A stretch of 64,000 bases of DNA from Planotetraspora sp. A-T 1434 (lineage in GTDB: Bacteria > Actinomycetota > Actinomycetes > Streptosporangiales > Streptosporangiaceae). The translations under genes and the position numbers were made by a program. Below, piece by piece: positions 53,720 to 63,543 of the stretch. The notes under the pieces are model-generated. The model did no database searches, was not told the origin of the DNA, and saw only the letters and a list, made by a program, of their open reading frames with translations. The DNA is taken from the NCBI RefSeq assembly GCF_025420585.1, contig NZ_JAOEGB010000001.1, positions 620,001-684,000 of the forward strand. Direction: 5' to 3'. Numbering within the stretch: the stretch's first letter is position 1; each line of letters opens with the position of its first letter.

Positions 53720-54703
53720 GTGACTGGCGGACTTGATCGGCTCCTCGAAGGCCGGCGGCTGTCGCCGGTCCAGCGCCGGATCGCTCACTACCTCCATGAG
53801 CATCTGAACGAGGCGATCTTCCTGTCCAGCGTCGAGCTGGCCGACCGGGCCGGGGTGAGCCAGCCGTCGGTGACCCGCTTCGCCATGGCGCTCGGGTTCG
53901 CGGGTTATCCGGAGCTACGGCACGCCTTGCGGCCCCTGGTGCTCGGCGGGGGAGACGGTGGCCGGCCCGCCGAGCCGTACGGGCGGCTGCGTGAGGCCGT
54001 GGACGGCGAGATCCGCAACCTCACGGCCATCCGGGAGCGGCTTTCGTCCTCCGGCGCGTCCAACGGGCGGGGCGCCACGGCGCTGGACGGGCCGGTCCGT
54101 GAGCTGGGCATGGCGCTCGCCGCGTCGGAGCCACTCCCGGTGCTGGGGTTACGCGTGTCGAGCGGCCTGGCCACCACGTTGGCCTACTACGCCCGCCGCA
54201 TCCACCCCGACGTGCGGCTGCTGACCCACGGCGGATCCGAGTTGGTCGACGGGCTCCACGCCGCCCGCCGTGCCGGGGCGGGTTGGCTGCTCGCGGTCAT
54301 GTTGCCCCGCTATCCGGCGGAAGCCGTAGAAGCCCTTGAGCGTGCGGCGGCGCTGGGCCTGCGGACGGCGGTGATCACTGACCGGGCCGAGGTGCCGTTC
54401 ACCGCCGACGTCGTGCTGGACGCGCCGGTCGGGGAGCGGCTGGTGTTCGACTCGCACGCGGCGCCGCTGGCCCTCGCGATGGTGCTGGTGGAGGCGATGG
54501 CCGACGCGGCGCCGCTGCGGACGCGGGCCCGGCTTGAGCAGTACGAGCGCATGACCGACCAGACAGGGGTGTTCCTCCACTCTGACCGGCACCCGACCGG
54601 CGGTCAGCCCGTGAGATGGCGCATCAAGCGGGCCGGTCAGGTGGATCCCCGCAGCGGGCCGGCCAGGTGGCGAATGCGAATCAGTCGGCGAGGTGACGCA
54701 TAG
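53720..54703 (+). CDS. MurR/RpiR-family transcriptional regulator
   Basis: From the GTG at 53720 (GGAGG five bases upstream) the protein has 327 residues. It has an N-terminal RpiR HTH (SPVQRRIAHYLHEHLNEAIF, then SVELADRAGVSQPSVTRFAM) and a C-terminal SIS domain (LPVLGLRVSSGLATTLAYYA, then TDRAEVPFTADVVLDAP). SIS domains bind phosphosugars or related ligands. A shared operator suggests that it controls hutF, as RpiR-type regulators of histidine utilisation do in some bacteria. Its 3' end overlaps the convergent permease gene by 23 nt. Confidence 0.88.
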   Translation: MTGGLDRLLEGRRLSPVQRRIAHYLHEHLNEAIFLSSVELADRAGVSQPSVTRFAMALGFAGYPELRHALRPLVLGGGDGGRPAEPYGRLREAVDGEIRNLTAIRERLSSSGASNGRGATALDGPVRELGMALAASEPLPVLGLRVSSGLATTLAYYARRIHPDVRLLTHGGSELVDGLHAARRAGAGWLLAVMLPRYPAEAVEALERAAALGLRTAVITDRAEVPFTADVVLDAPVGERLVFDSHAAPLALAMVLVEAMADAAPLRTRARLEQYERMTDQTGVFLHSDRHPTGGQPVRWRIKRAGQVDPRSGPARWRMRISRRGDA

Positions 54704-55430
54704 AACGGACCGACCAGCGCAGGGTGATCAGCGCGAGGACCAGCATCAGGCCGAACGCCAGCGCGATCTCCCCGCTGGCCAGGTCGCCCACGAACAGCGC
54801 CCGGCCGGCCTCGACCGCGTGGTAGAGCGGGTTGGCCTTGGCGACGACCTGCATCCACTGAGGCGCGAGCGACATCGGCAGCAGGATCCCGGTGAGCAGG
54901 ATCAGCGGCAGGGCGAAGAACTGCAGGATCTGCGACATGCCGTTCTCGTCGCGCAGCGCCAGGGCCAGGCCGTACGACAGGCCGGAGGCGAACACGCCGG
55001 TGAGAGCCATGAGCACGAGCATGAGCGCCACTCCGGGGAGGCTGGGGCGCATGCCCATGAGCAGGGCCACGACCACGATCAGCACGGCCTGGATGACCAG
55101 CACGATCATGTCCCGCAGGGTGCGGCCGAGGACGATGGCCGGACGGCTGGCCGGGCTCGCCGCGAGTCTTTCGAGCACGCCGCCGCGGATCTCGGCGATC
55201 ATGCCGAAGCCCACGAACAGCGAGCCGAACAGCGCGATCATCAGCATCACGCCGGGGGTGAACTGCTTGAGCGTCTCGGCCTGCGGCACTCCCGGGCTGG
55301 TGTTGGCCAGCAGGGGAGCGAACAGCAGCAGGTAGAGCACGGGTTGGAGAAGGCCGAAGAGCGGCCAGATCGGGTTCCGGGCGGTGTTCCTCAGCTCGTA
55401 CGCGAGGAAGAGTCCGGTGTCTTTGAGCAT
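54681..55430 (-). CDS. ABC-2 type permease (DrrB-like)
   Basis: The 249-residue protein has six TM helices and the ABC-2 signature GGVLERLAASPASRPAIVLG. It pairs with the ATPase upstream, a DrrAB-like drug or lipid exporter. The ATG at 55430 gives a standard cytosolic N-terminal helix. Two repeat cores lie between the two genes. Confidence 0.9.
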   Translation of the reverse strand: MLKDTGLFLAYELRNTARNPIWPLFGLLQPVLYLLLFAPLLANTSPGVPQAETLKQFTPGVMLMIALFGSLFVGFGMIAEIRGGVLERLAASPASRPAIVLGRTLRDMIVLVIQAVLIVVVALLMGMRPSLPGVALMLVLMALTGVFASGLSYGLALALRDENGMSQILQFFALPLILLTGILLPMSLAPQWMQVVAKANPLYHAVEAGRALFVGDLASGEIALAFGLMLVLALITLRWSVRSMRHLAD

Positions 55431-55446
55431 CGGGGGGTCACCTCAG

Positions 55447-55510
55447 TGCATGGTCACGAACGGGGTCTTCCCTGGCCGTGGCGGGTGTCCGGGAACCTGT
55501 GCATGATCAC
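55447..55510. repeat. Two inverted cores (element I)
   Basis: Cores end at 55457 (TGCATGGTCAC, one change) and 55510, exactly 53 bp apart. They point away from the ATPase stop 27 nt to the right, as in the other half arrays. Confidence 0.85.
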
Positions 55511-55536
55511 GGCGAGGGGTTGGGGGGAGGGGAGGG

Positions 55537-56502
55537 TTAGGCGGCGTCGCGGAGGGAGCGGCCGGTCTTGTGGAGGAAGACGTCGTCGAGCGTCGCCCTT
55601 TCGAGGGAGATGGACTGGATCGCCAGGTCGTGCTCGGCCAGGGTCGCCAGAAGCTGCGGCAGGGCGTGCTCGCCGTCGTCCAGATAGATCCTCAGCAGGT
55701 CGCCGTCGATGCGGACCTCCCTCGGGTACGGCAGGGCCTTCACGGCCTCCGAGGCGGCGGCCGTGTCGGACACCCTGAGCGACACGACGTCACCGGCGAC
55801 CTCGCGCTTGAGATCGCCCGGCGTGCCCTCGGCCACGATCAGGCCGTGGTCCACGATGACGAGCCGGTCGCACAGCGAGTCGGCCTCGTCGAGGTAGTGG
55901 GTGCTGAGCAGCACGCTCGTGCCCTGCTCCCGGAGGGCCTTGATCTGGTCCCACAGGTTGGCCCGGTTCTGCGGGTCGAGCCCGGTCGTGGGCTCGTCGA
56001 GGAACAGCAGCGGCGGCCGGTGGACCAGGCCGAGCGCGAGCGCGACCCGCCGCTTCTGGCCGCCGGACAGCGTCCGCGCCGGGCGGTCGGCGAACCCGGA
56101 CAGGTCGAAGGCCGCCATCATCTCCTCGGTCCGCGCGGCGGCCTCGGCCGCGGTCAGCCCGTTGAGCCGGGCCGCCAGCATGAGGTTGGCCCGGGGGCCG
56201 TTGTTGTCGTCCACGCCGCCGGCCTGACTGACGTAGCCGATGCTCCGCCGCACGTCCTCGGGCGCGGCGAGGAGGTCGTGCCCGGCGACCGTGGCGGTCC
56301 CGCCGGTAGGGGTGATGAGGGTGGCCAGCATCCGTATTGTCGTCGTCTTGCCGGCGCCGTTGGGGCCCAGCACCCCGAAGATCTCGCCCGTCTCGACGGA
56401 CAGGTCGACGCCCTTGACGGCCTCGACGATCTCGGGGGTCCGGGATCCTCGTTTGGCCCGGCTCTTGAAGGTCTTGCGGAGATCTTGCGCCTCAATGATC
56501 AC
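55537..56502 (-). CDS. ABC transporter ATP-binding protein (DrrA-like)
   Basis: From the GTG at 56502 (AAGGAG upstream) the protein has 321 residues. It has Walker A GPNGAGKTTTIRMLATL, the signature TLSGGQKRRVALALGL, Walker B LLFLDEPTTGLD and a C-terminal DrrA-type domain (LRVSDTAAASEAVKALP). It energises the DrrB-like permease. A PadR regulator lies upstream on the same strand. Confidence 0.92.
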   Translation of the reverse strand: MIIEAQDLRKTFKSRAKRGSRTPEIVEAVKGVDLSVETGEIFGVLGPNGAGKTTTIRMLATLITPTGGTATVAGHDLLAAPEDVRRSIGYVSQAGGVDDNNGPRANLMLAARLNGLTAAEAAARTEEMMAAFDLSGFADRPARTLSGGQKRRVALALGLVHRPPLLFLDEPTTGLDPQNRANLWDQIKALREQGTSVLLSTHYLDEADSLCDRLVIVDHGLIVAEGTPGDLKREVAGDVVSLRVSDTAAASEAVKALPYPREVRIDGDLLRIYLDDGEHALPQLLATLAEHDLAIQSISLERATLDDVFLHKTGRSLRDAA

Positions 56503-56574
56503 GAGTGGCTCCTTTCCGGGAGTCACGCTCCACCATCTCGTAGGGGGAGTGGCAACTGATTTATTGGCGGATCT

Positions 56575-57114
56575 TTATGGCAAATCGTCGTTCTCGATCT
56601 TCTCGGCGGCCTGTTCCAGCCACTCGAGTTGCGCGCGATACTGGGCCGCGCTCAGGCGCAGGCACTCGTCCACGTGGCGGGGGGCGTTCCCCGAGCGCTT
56701 GCCGTCCAGCGCCCGCTCGAACATGCCGAACCCGGCACGCAGGAGCTCCTGCCTGTCGTGGACGGCGGTGAGGAGGTCATCCTTGGGGAGCCGGTCCATG
56801 AAGGTCAAGGCCACCTGGAAGGGATCGACGATCGGCATGATCTCCGCCCAGTAGGCACGCAGGCGCCGGTCGAACTCGGCCCGGCCCTCGGGGGTGATGC
56901 CGTAGACGGTCCGGCCGCCTCTGCCGCGGCCTTCCCCGGCGGCGTCCGCGACCTCCGCGACCTCCAGCAGCCCCTCCTCCGCCATCTTGGCCAGCGCGTG
57001 GTAGATCGAGCCGAAGGCGACGTTGGCCCAGTGCTGCGCGCCCCAGAGCTCCAGCCGCTTGCGCACCTCGTAGCCGTGGAGCGGCCCGTCCAGAAGCACG
57101 CCCAGGATCAGCAC
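56575..57114 (-). CDS. PadR-family transcriptional regulator
   Basis: The 179-residue protein has the PadR winged HTH (ILGVLLDGPLHGYEVRKRLE, then GSIYHALAKMAEEGLLEV, and GGRTVYGITPEGRAEF) and a C-terminal dimerisation helix domain. PadR proteins repress adjacent multidrug transporters and are released by drugs. It precedes the DrrAB-like genes. The start is GTG at 57114, without a clear ribosome-binding site. Confidence 0.92.
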   Translation of the reverse strand: MLILGVLLDGPLHGYEVRKRLELWGAQHWANVAFGSIYHALAKMAEEGLLEVAEVADAAGEGRGRGGRTVYGITPEGRAEFDRRLRAYWAEIMPIVDPFQVALTFMDRLPKDDLLTAVHDRQELLRAGFGMFERALDGKRSGNAPRHVDECLRLSAAQYRAQLEWLEQAAEKIENDDLP

Positions 57115-57118
57115 CCGT

Positions 57119-57444
57119 GTTGACGAGATTCGCCGTGACGAGGATGGCGCGCTGCTCGGCTACGTCCGCCGGGACGGCGACGGCTGGCAGCCTCTGACCG
57201 TTTTCGGCTACCCACTCGGGAGGCCGGGCCGTACGAGCAGGCGGAGGAGAAGGTGCGGCGGAGCGGGCTCGACCGGCTGACCGGGCCGTGGCTCTTCTTG
57301 GACGACGGCGAGTGGTACCGCTGCGTGATCCTGGAGGCCACCCACACCGAGGTCCGCATCCACCCGAACGACCACCGGTACCCGCACAACGTCTACGCGC
57401 TGACCCTCGATCGCCCCGGACCCGAGACGTTCCGCCCCGAATGA
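57119..57444 (+). pseudogene. Frameshifted conserved protein remnant
   Basis: One frame reads VDEIRRDEDGALLGYVRRDG and on to LTVFGYPLG up to about 57225. The protein continues in another frame as GPYEQAEEKVRRSGLDRLTG and EWYRCVILEATHTEVRIHPN to a TGA at 57444. One missing base near 57226-57230 would restore a single reading frame. It has no start codon and abuts padR, so it is truncated as well as frameshifted. The family is unknown to me. A sequencing error could explain the shift but not the missing start. Confidence 0.6.
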
Positions 57445-57464
57445 GGGCCGCCCTGCCAGCCCGG

Positions 57465-57487
57465 TGAATGGCGCCATTCATTAGAGT
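57465..57487 (+). promoter_or_regulatory. Operator palindrome and -10 box before hutF
   Basis: TGAATGGCGCCATTCA (57465-57480) is a perfect 16-bp palindrome, immediately followed by TAGAGT (57482-57487), a plausible -10. Six bases after this lies an in-frame GTG (57494). A repressor bound here would block the -10 directly. The half-site matches the operator upstream of rpiR. Confidence 0.65.
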
Positions 57488-57544
57488 GGCAGCGTGCTGG
57501 AGGGTGTCGCGGAGACAGGCCCTCGCGGTCGTCGTGGAGGACCT

Positions 57545-58888
57545 GTGCGCACGACCTACTGGTGCGAGCTGGTGTGGCTCCACCCCGGTGAGGTCGTGGA
57601 GAACGTCGCCGTCACGGTCGAGGACCGGCGGATCGCGGAGGTGCACCCCGGCGTGCCCGCCCCGCCGGGAGCCGTACGGCTCGCCGGGCTCACGCTCCCC
57701 GGCCTCGCCAACGCCCACTCGCACGCCTTCCACCGCGCGCTGCGCGGCCACACACAGACCGAGCGCGGCAGCTTCTGGACCTGGCGCGAGCAGATGTACG
57801 GCGTGGCCGCCCGGCTCGACCCCGACGGCTATCTCGCCCTCGCCACGGCTACCTACGCGGAGATGGCGCTGGCCGGGATAACGTCGGTCGCCGAGTTCCA
57901 CTACGTGCATCACGGGCCGGGCGGCGTGCCGTACGACGATCCGAACGCGATGGGACACGTCCTCGTCGAGGCGGCGCGGAGGGCGGGCCTGCGGATCACC
58001 CTGCTCGACACCTGCTATCTCACCGGTGGGATCGGCGACGCCCTGATCGGCACCCAGCTGCGCTTCGGCGACGGGGACGCCGACCGCTGGGCCGTCCGGG
58101 GCGAGGCGCTGGCCCAGGCGTACGACGGGGCCGACGACGTGGAGATCGGCGCGGCCATCCACTCCGTGCGCGCGGTCCCGCCCGAGCAGATGCACGTGGT
58201 CGTCGACTTCGCCCACCGGCACGCCGGCCCGCTGCACGCGCACGTCTCCGAGCAGCGCGCCGAGAACGAGCTGTGCGTGGACACCTACGCGGCCACGCCG
58301 GTGCAGGTGCTCCATGAGCATGGCGTGCTCGGGCCCCGGTCGACGGTGGTGCACGCGACGCATCTATCCGACGTGGACGTGGCCCTGCTCGGGGGCTCGA
58401 TCACGCACGTGTGCATGTGCCCGACGACCGAGCGCGACCTCGCCGACGGCATCGGCCCCGCGCGCCGGCTGCAGGAGGCCGGGGCGCCGGTCGTCTTCGG
58501 CTCGGACAGCCACGCGGTGATCGACCTCTTCGAGGAGGCCCGCTCCGTCGAGTTGCACGAGCGGCTGGCCACCAGGGAGCGCGGGCACTGGCAGGCCGCC
58601 GAGCTGCTCTATGCCGCCACGGCGGCCGGGCACGCCTCGCTCGGCTTCCCCGACGCCGGCTGCCTCGTGCCCGGCGCGTGGGCCGACCTCGTGTCCGTCC
58701 GCCTCGACTCGGTCCGTACGGCAGGCGCGACCAAGGGCTCGGCGGCGGAGTCGGTCGTGTTCGCCGCGACGGCGGCCGACGTCCATTCGGTGGTGTCCGG
58801 CGGCCGCAGGGTCGTGACGGACGGCCGTCATGTCCTCGGCGACGTAGGCGCCCTTCTCCGCGACGTGGTCGCGAGCGTCCGCCCCTGA
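57545..58888 (+). CDS. hutF: Formimidoylglutamate deiminase
   Basis: From the GTG at 57545 (GGAGG upstream) the protein has 447 residues. The amidohydrolase barrel carries NAHSHAFHRALRGHTQ, PLHAHVSEQRAEN, HATHLSD and FGSDSHAVIDLFEEARSVE, diagnostic of HutF, which deaminates N-formimidoyl-glutamate in histidine breakdown. An upstream in-frame GTG at 57494 has leaderless geometry and would add 17 residues. hutI follows after 143 nt. Confidence 0.92.
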   Translation: MRTTYWCELVWLHPGEVVENVAVTVEDRRIAEVHPGVPAPPGAVRLAGLTLPGLANAHSHAFHRALRGHTQTERGSFWTWREQMYGVAARLDPDGYLALATATYAEMALAGITSVAEFHYVHHGPGGVPYDDPNAMGHVLVEAARRAGLRITLLDTCYLTGGIGDALIGTQLRFGDGDADRWAVRGEALAQAYDGADDVEIGAAIHSVRAVPPEQMHVVVDFAHRHAGPLHAHVSEQRAENELCVDTYAATPVQVLHEHGVLGPRSTVVHATHLSDVDVALLGGSITHVCMCPTTERDLADGIGPARRLQEAGAPVVFGSDSHAVIDLFEEARSVELHERLATRERGHWQAAELLYAATAAGHASLGFPDAGCLVPGAWADLVSVRLDSVRTAGATKGSAAESVVFAATAADVHSVVSGGRRVVTDGRHVLGDVGALLRDVVASVRP

Positions 58889-59031
58889 GTCGGCGGCCCA
58901 AGCTGGAGCCCCCGCAGGAGCTCTCCGACACAGCCCGCCATACGGACTGATGGGAGGGCTTGTCAGAGGCCTCTCGGCGGGTTTGCGCCCGGCGGGGTCC
59001 GGCGAGGATTGGAAATCGTGGGGCGAGCACG

Positions 59032-60180
59032 ATGAGGGCAACGGTGTTCGACGGGATCGGCCTGCTTTACACCGCCGACCCGGCGCGCGAGGAGATCGAG
59101 GACGCCGCGCTGGTGGTCCAGGACGGCGTGGTGAGCTGGATAGGGCGCTCCGGCGACGCGCCCGCCGCCGAGGAGCGGGTCGAGGTGGAGGGCCGCGCGG
59201 TCATCCCCGGGTTCGTGGACAGCCACGCCCACCTCGTGTTCGCGGGCGACCGCACGGCTGAGTTCGCGGCGCGGATGGCGGGCGAGCCGTACGCGGCGGG
59301 GGGCATCCGGACCACGGTCGCCGCGACCCGGGAGGCCACCATCCCGGAGCTGGTGGCCAACACGGCGGCACTGGTGAGCGAGATGACCATCCAGGGGACG
59401 ACGACGTTCGAGACCAAGAGCGGCTACGGCCTCACGGTGGAGGACGAGCGACGCTGTCTGGAGATCGCCAGCCAGTTCACCGAGGAGACGACCTATCTGG
59501 GCGCCCACGTCGTGCCGCCGGAGACCTCCGCCGACGACTACGTTCGCACGGTGACCGGGCCCATGCTCGACGCCTGCGCGCCGTACGCCAAGTGGGTGGA
59601 CGTCTTCTGCGAGCGCGGCGCGTTCGACGAGGACCAGAGCAGGGAGATCCTCGCGGCGGGGATGAAGGCAGGCCTGCGGGCCAGAGTGCACGCCAACCAG
59701 CTCGGCGAGGGCCCCGGGGTGCGGATCGCCTGCGAGATGGGAGCGGCCTCCGCCGACCACTGCACGCACCTGAGCGGCGCCGACATCGCCGCGCTCGCCG
59801 ACAGCGGCGTGGTCGCCACGCTGCTGCCGGGGGCGGAGTTCTCGACCCGCTCGCCCTATCCGGACGCGCGCAGGCTGCTCGACGCGGGCGTCACCGTGGC
59901 CCTGGCCACCGACTGCAACCCCGGCTCCTCGTTCACGACGTCGATGCCGTTCTGCGTGGCGCTGGCCGTCCGGGAGATGCGGATGACACCGCTGGAGGCG
60001 GTTCGCGCGGCCACGTCGGGCGGCGCGCGGGCGCTGCGGAGGACGGACGTCGGCACGCTGCGGGTCGGCGCGCGGGCCGATCTGGTGATCCTGGAGGCGC
60101 CCTCGTACGTCCATCTCGCCTACCGGCCCGGCGTGCCTCTGGTGGCGCAGGTGTGGCAGTCGGGGCGGCGAGTCGTTTGA
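59032..60180 (+). CDS. hutI: Imidazolonepropionase
   Basis: The 382-residue amidohydrolase has the metal motif [44 protein letters not shown] and [17 protein letters not shown], all HutI hallmarks. It opens imidazolone propionate to formiminoglutamate, the substrate of HutF. The ATG at 59032 fits the family start. hutH and hutU are not in the window. Confidence 0.94.
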   Translation: MRATVFDGIGLLYTADPAREEIEDAALVVQDGVVSWIGRSGDAPAAEERVEVEGRAVIPGFVDSHAHLVFAGDRTAEFAARMAGEPYAAGGIRTTVAATREATIPELVANTAALVSEMTIQGTTTFETKSGYGLTVEDERRCLEIASQFTEETTYLGAHVVPPETSADDYVRTVTGPMLDACAPYAKWVDVFCERGAFDEDQSREILAAGMKAGLRARVHANQLGEGPGVRIACEMGAASADHCTHLSGADIAALADSGVVATLLPGAEFSTRSPYPDARRLLDAGVTVALATDCNPGSSFTTSMPFCVALAVREMRMTPLEAVRAATSGGARALRRTDVGTLRVGARADLVILEAPSYVHLAYRPGVPLVAQVWQSGRRVV

Positions 60181-60408
60181 GGACCGCCGGTGAGGGTAAT
60201 CGGGCCTTTTCTGGGGATCACATCCTCCTTGGGGATGAATCCGAAACCATTCTGGCGACGTATTAATTTAGGGAATCTTTGCACCGGATAAACCGTTGAT
60301 CAGGTCAGGACGAAGAAGCCGGGGCAGCCCGCTGACCATGGGCGAATCGACTTCGGAGTCGGCTCCACATACTGCATACTGCGGCGCGGCGGAACGAGGT
60401 GCCATCGA

Positions 60409-61344
60409 ATGGCGACGGGGAATCGGACGCAGGACCAGCACGTCACTGATCGGGACCTGCTGGGGACGTACCTTGCCGAGATCGGGCGGGTCCCCCTGCT
60501 GACCGCGGAGCAGGAGGTGGAGCTCGCCAAGCGCATCGAGGCGGGTCTTTTCGCGGAGCACCTCCTGGACAGCGGGCGGGCCGAGCCCAAGATCGCTGAC
60601 GCGGCCGACGAGGAGCTGGAGCGCATCGCGATTTCGGGGCAGCGTGCGAAGGACGAGTTCATTCAGGCCAATCTGCGGCTCGTGGTGGCGGTGGCGAGGA
60701 AGTATTCGGGGCGGGGGATGCCCCTGATCGACCTCGTGCAGGAGGGCAACCTGGGTCTGGTGCGCGCGGTGGAGAAGTTCGACTACCGGCGGGGGTACAA
60801 GTTCTCGACCTACGCGACGTGGTGGATCCGGCAGTCGGTGGGGCGCTCGATCCACGAGCAGGCCCGGCCGGTCCGCCTGCCGACCCACGCGGGGGAGCAG
60901 ATGACCCGGCTGATGCGGGTCCGGAGGGACATGCTGGCCGAGTTCGACGCGGAGCCGACCGACGCCGACCTGGCCGAGGTCCTCGACCTGCCGATCGAGC
61001 GCGTGCAGGAGCTGCGCCGGTGGGCGTCCGACCCGGTGTCCCTCCAGCTCGGCGTGGGCGACGAGGACGAGACCGAGCTGGGCGACATGATCGCGGACGA
61101 CACGTGGGCCGACCCGGAGCAGCAGGCGATGGCCACACTGGAGAAGGAGCGCCTGGAGGAGTGGCTGACCGGCCTGGAGGGCCAGACCCGCGAGATGCTG
61201 CGCTGGCGTTACGGGCTCGTGGACGGCCGCGAGCACACCCTCACCGAGGTGGGGGAGCGCTACGGCATCGGCCGGGACCGGGCCCGCCGGCTGGAGCGGG
61301 ACGCCCTGCTGCGGCTTCGCAAGATGGCGACCGCCGCCGCCTGA
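60409..61344 (+). CDS. Group 2 sigma-70 factor (HrdD/SigB-like)
   Basis: The 311-residue protein has region 1.2 (DLLGTYLAEIGRVPLLTAEQ), 2.1-2.4 (QANLRLVVAVARKYSGRGMP, then STYATWWIRQSVGRSIHEQA), region 3 and region 4.2 (TLTEVGERYGIGRDRARRLE). It lacks the long N-terminus of a primary sigma factor, so it is an alternative, HrdB-like factor. GAGGTG precedes the ATG. A 46-bp tandem repeat and an intrinsic terminator follow. Confidence 0.93.
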   Translation: MATGNRTQDQHVTDRDLLGTYLAEIGRVPLLTAEQEVELAKRIEAGLFAEHLLDSGRAEPKIADAADEELERIAISGQRAKDEFIQANLRLVVAVARKYSGRGMPLIDLVQEGNLGLVRAVEKFDYRRGYKFSTYATWWIRQSVGRSIHEQARPVRLPTHAGEQMTRLMRVRRDMLAEFDAEPTDADLAEVLDLPIERVQELRRWASDPVSLQLGVGDEDETELGDMIADDTWADPEQQAMATLEKERLEEWLTGLEGQTREMLRWRYGLVDGREHTLTEVGERYGIGRDRARRLERDALLRLRKMATAAA

Positions 61345-61374
61345 TCCCCGCCTGATCCCCGCCGGGTCCCGCCG

Positions 61375-61550
61375 CCTGAGTCGGCTCGCCCCGCCGCCGG
61401 ACCAGCCCGGCGGGCCGCGGCCTGAGTCGGCTCGCCCCGCCGCCGGACCAGCCCGGCGGGCCGCGGCCTGAGTCGGCTCGCCCTGCCGCCGGACCAGCCC
61501 GGCCGGCCGGGGCCTGAGCCGGCTCGGCGGGCCGTCGACCCGGCCCGGCC
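61375..61550. repeat. 46-bp tandem repeat
   Basis: Units starting CCTGAGTCGGCTCGCC at 61375, 61421 and 61467 are 46 bp long and nearly identical. A shorter diverged fourth unit starts at 61513. Each contains CGCCGGACCAGCCCGGCGGG, which can fold on itself. They begin 31 nt after the sigma factor stop. Confidence 0.9.
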
Positions 61551-61573
61551 GTACGGCGGAGAAGTCTTTCAAC

Positions 61574-61604
61574 AACGCGCACCCCTATCGGGTGCGCGTT
61601 TTGT
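61574..61604 (+). terminator. Intrinsic terminator
   Basis: AACGCGCACCC pairs perfectly with GGGTGCGCGTT across a 5-nt loop and is followed by TTTTG. It separates the sigma factor gene from the nitrogen genes. Confidence 0.85.
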
Positions 61605-61652
61605 GGTGCCATGGGGCATCTGAAACGCGGCTGAAACATGACACCCGCGAGT

Positions 61653-61690
61653 TTCACAGATGTGAAACACGCATGGTCGCGACCTGAAAC
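61653..61690 (+). promoter_or_regulatory. GlnR-like box upstream of amtB
   Basis: TTCAC-N6-GAAAC (61653-61668) and a second GAAAC at 61686-61690 are on an 11-bp register, matching the actinobacterial GlnR layout a1-b1-a2-b2. The a2 half-site is poor (GGTCG). The first pair also lies in the palindrome GTTTCACA-GA-TGTGAAAC. It sits about 170 bp upstream of the amtB start. Confidence 0.55.
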
Positions 61691-61860
61691 GGCGGAAGAA
61701 CACGCTGTCGCCAACGTCAGTGCGCCAGCCGGCAACCTCTGGCCCCGCGGAGACTCTGAGCCTGCGAAGAGTTTTCGTGGGTGGGGCGATTCCCCCGGAC
61801 GAAGCCACTGCGGGAGTGATAACCGGCCACACGCCAATTGTAAGAAGGAGGGCCGTATCG

Positions 61861-63539
<1,679 letters not shown>

Positions 63540-63543
63540 CCGG

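Noticed and set aside
57494-57545. Leaderless GTG at 57494 as the definite hutF start
   Set aside because: The -10 geometry is good, but homology begins at RTTYWCELVWLH and a strong GGAGG precedes the GTG at 57545; I kept the latter and noted the alternative.
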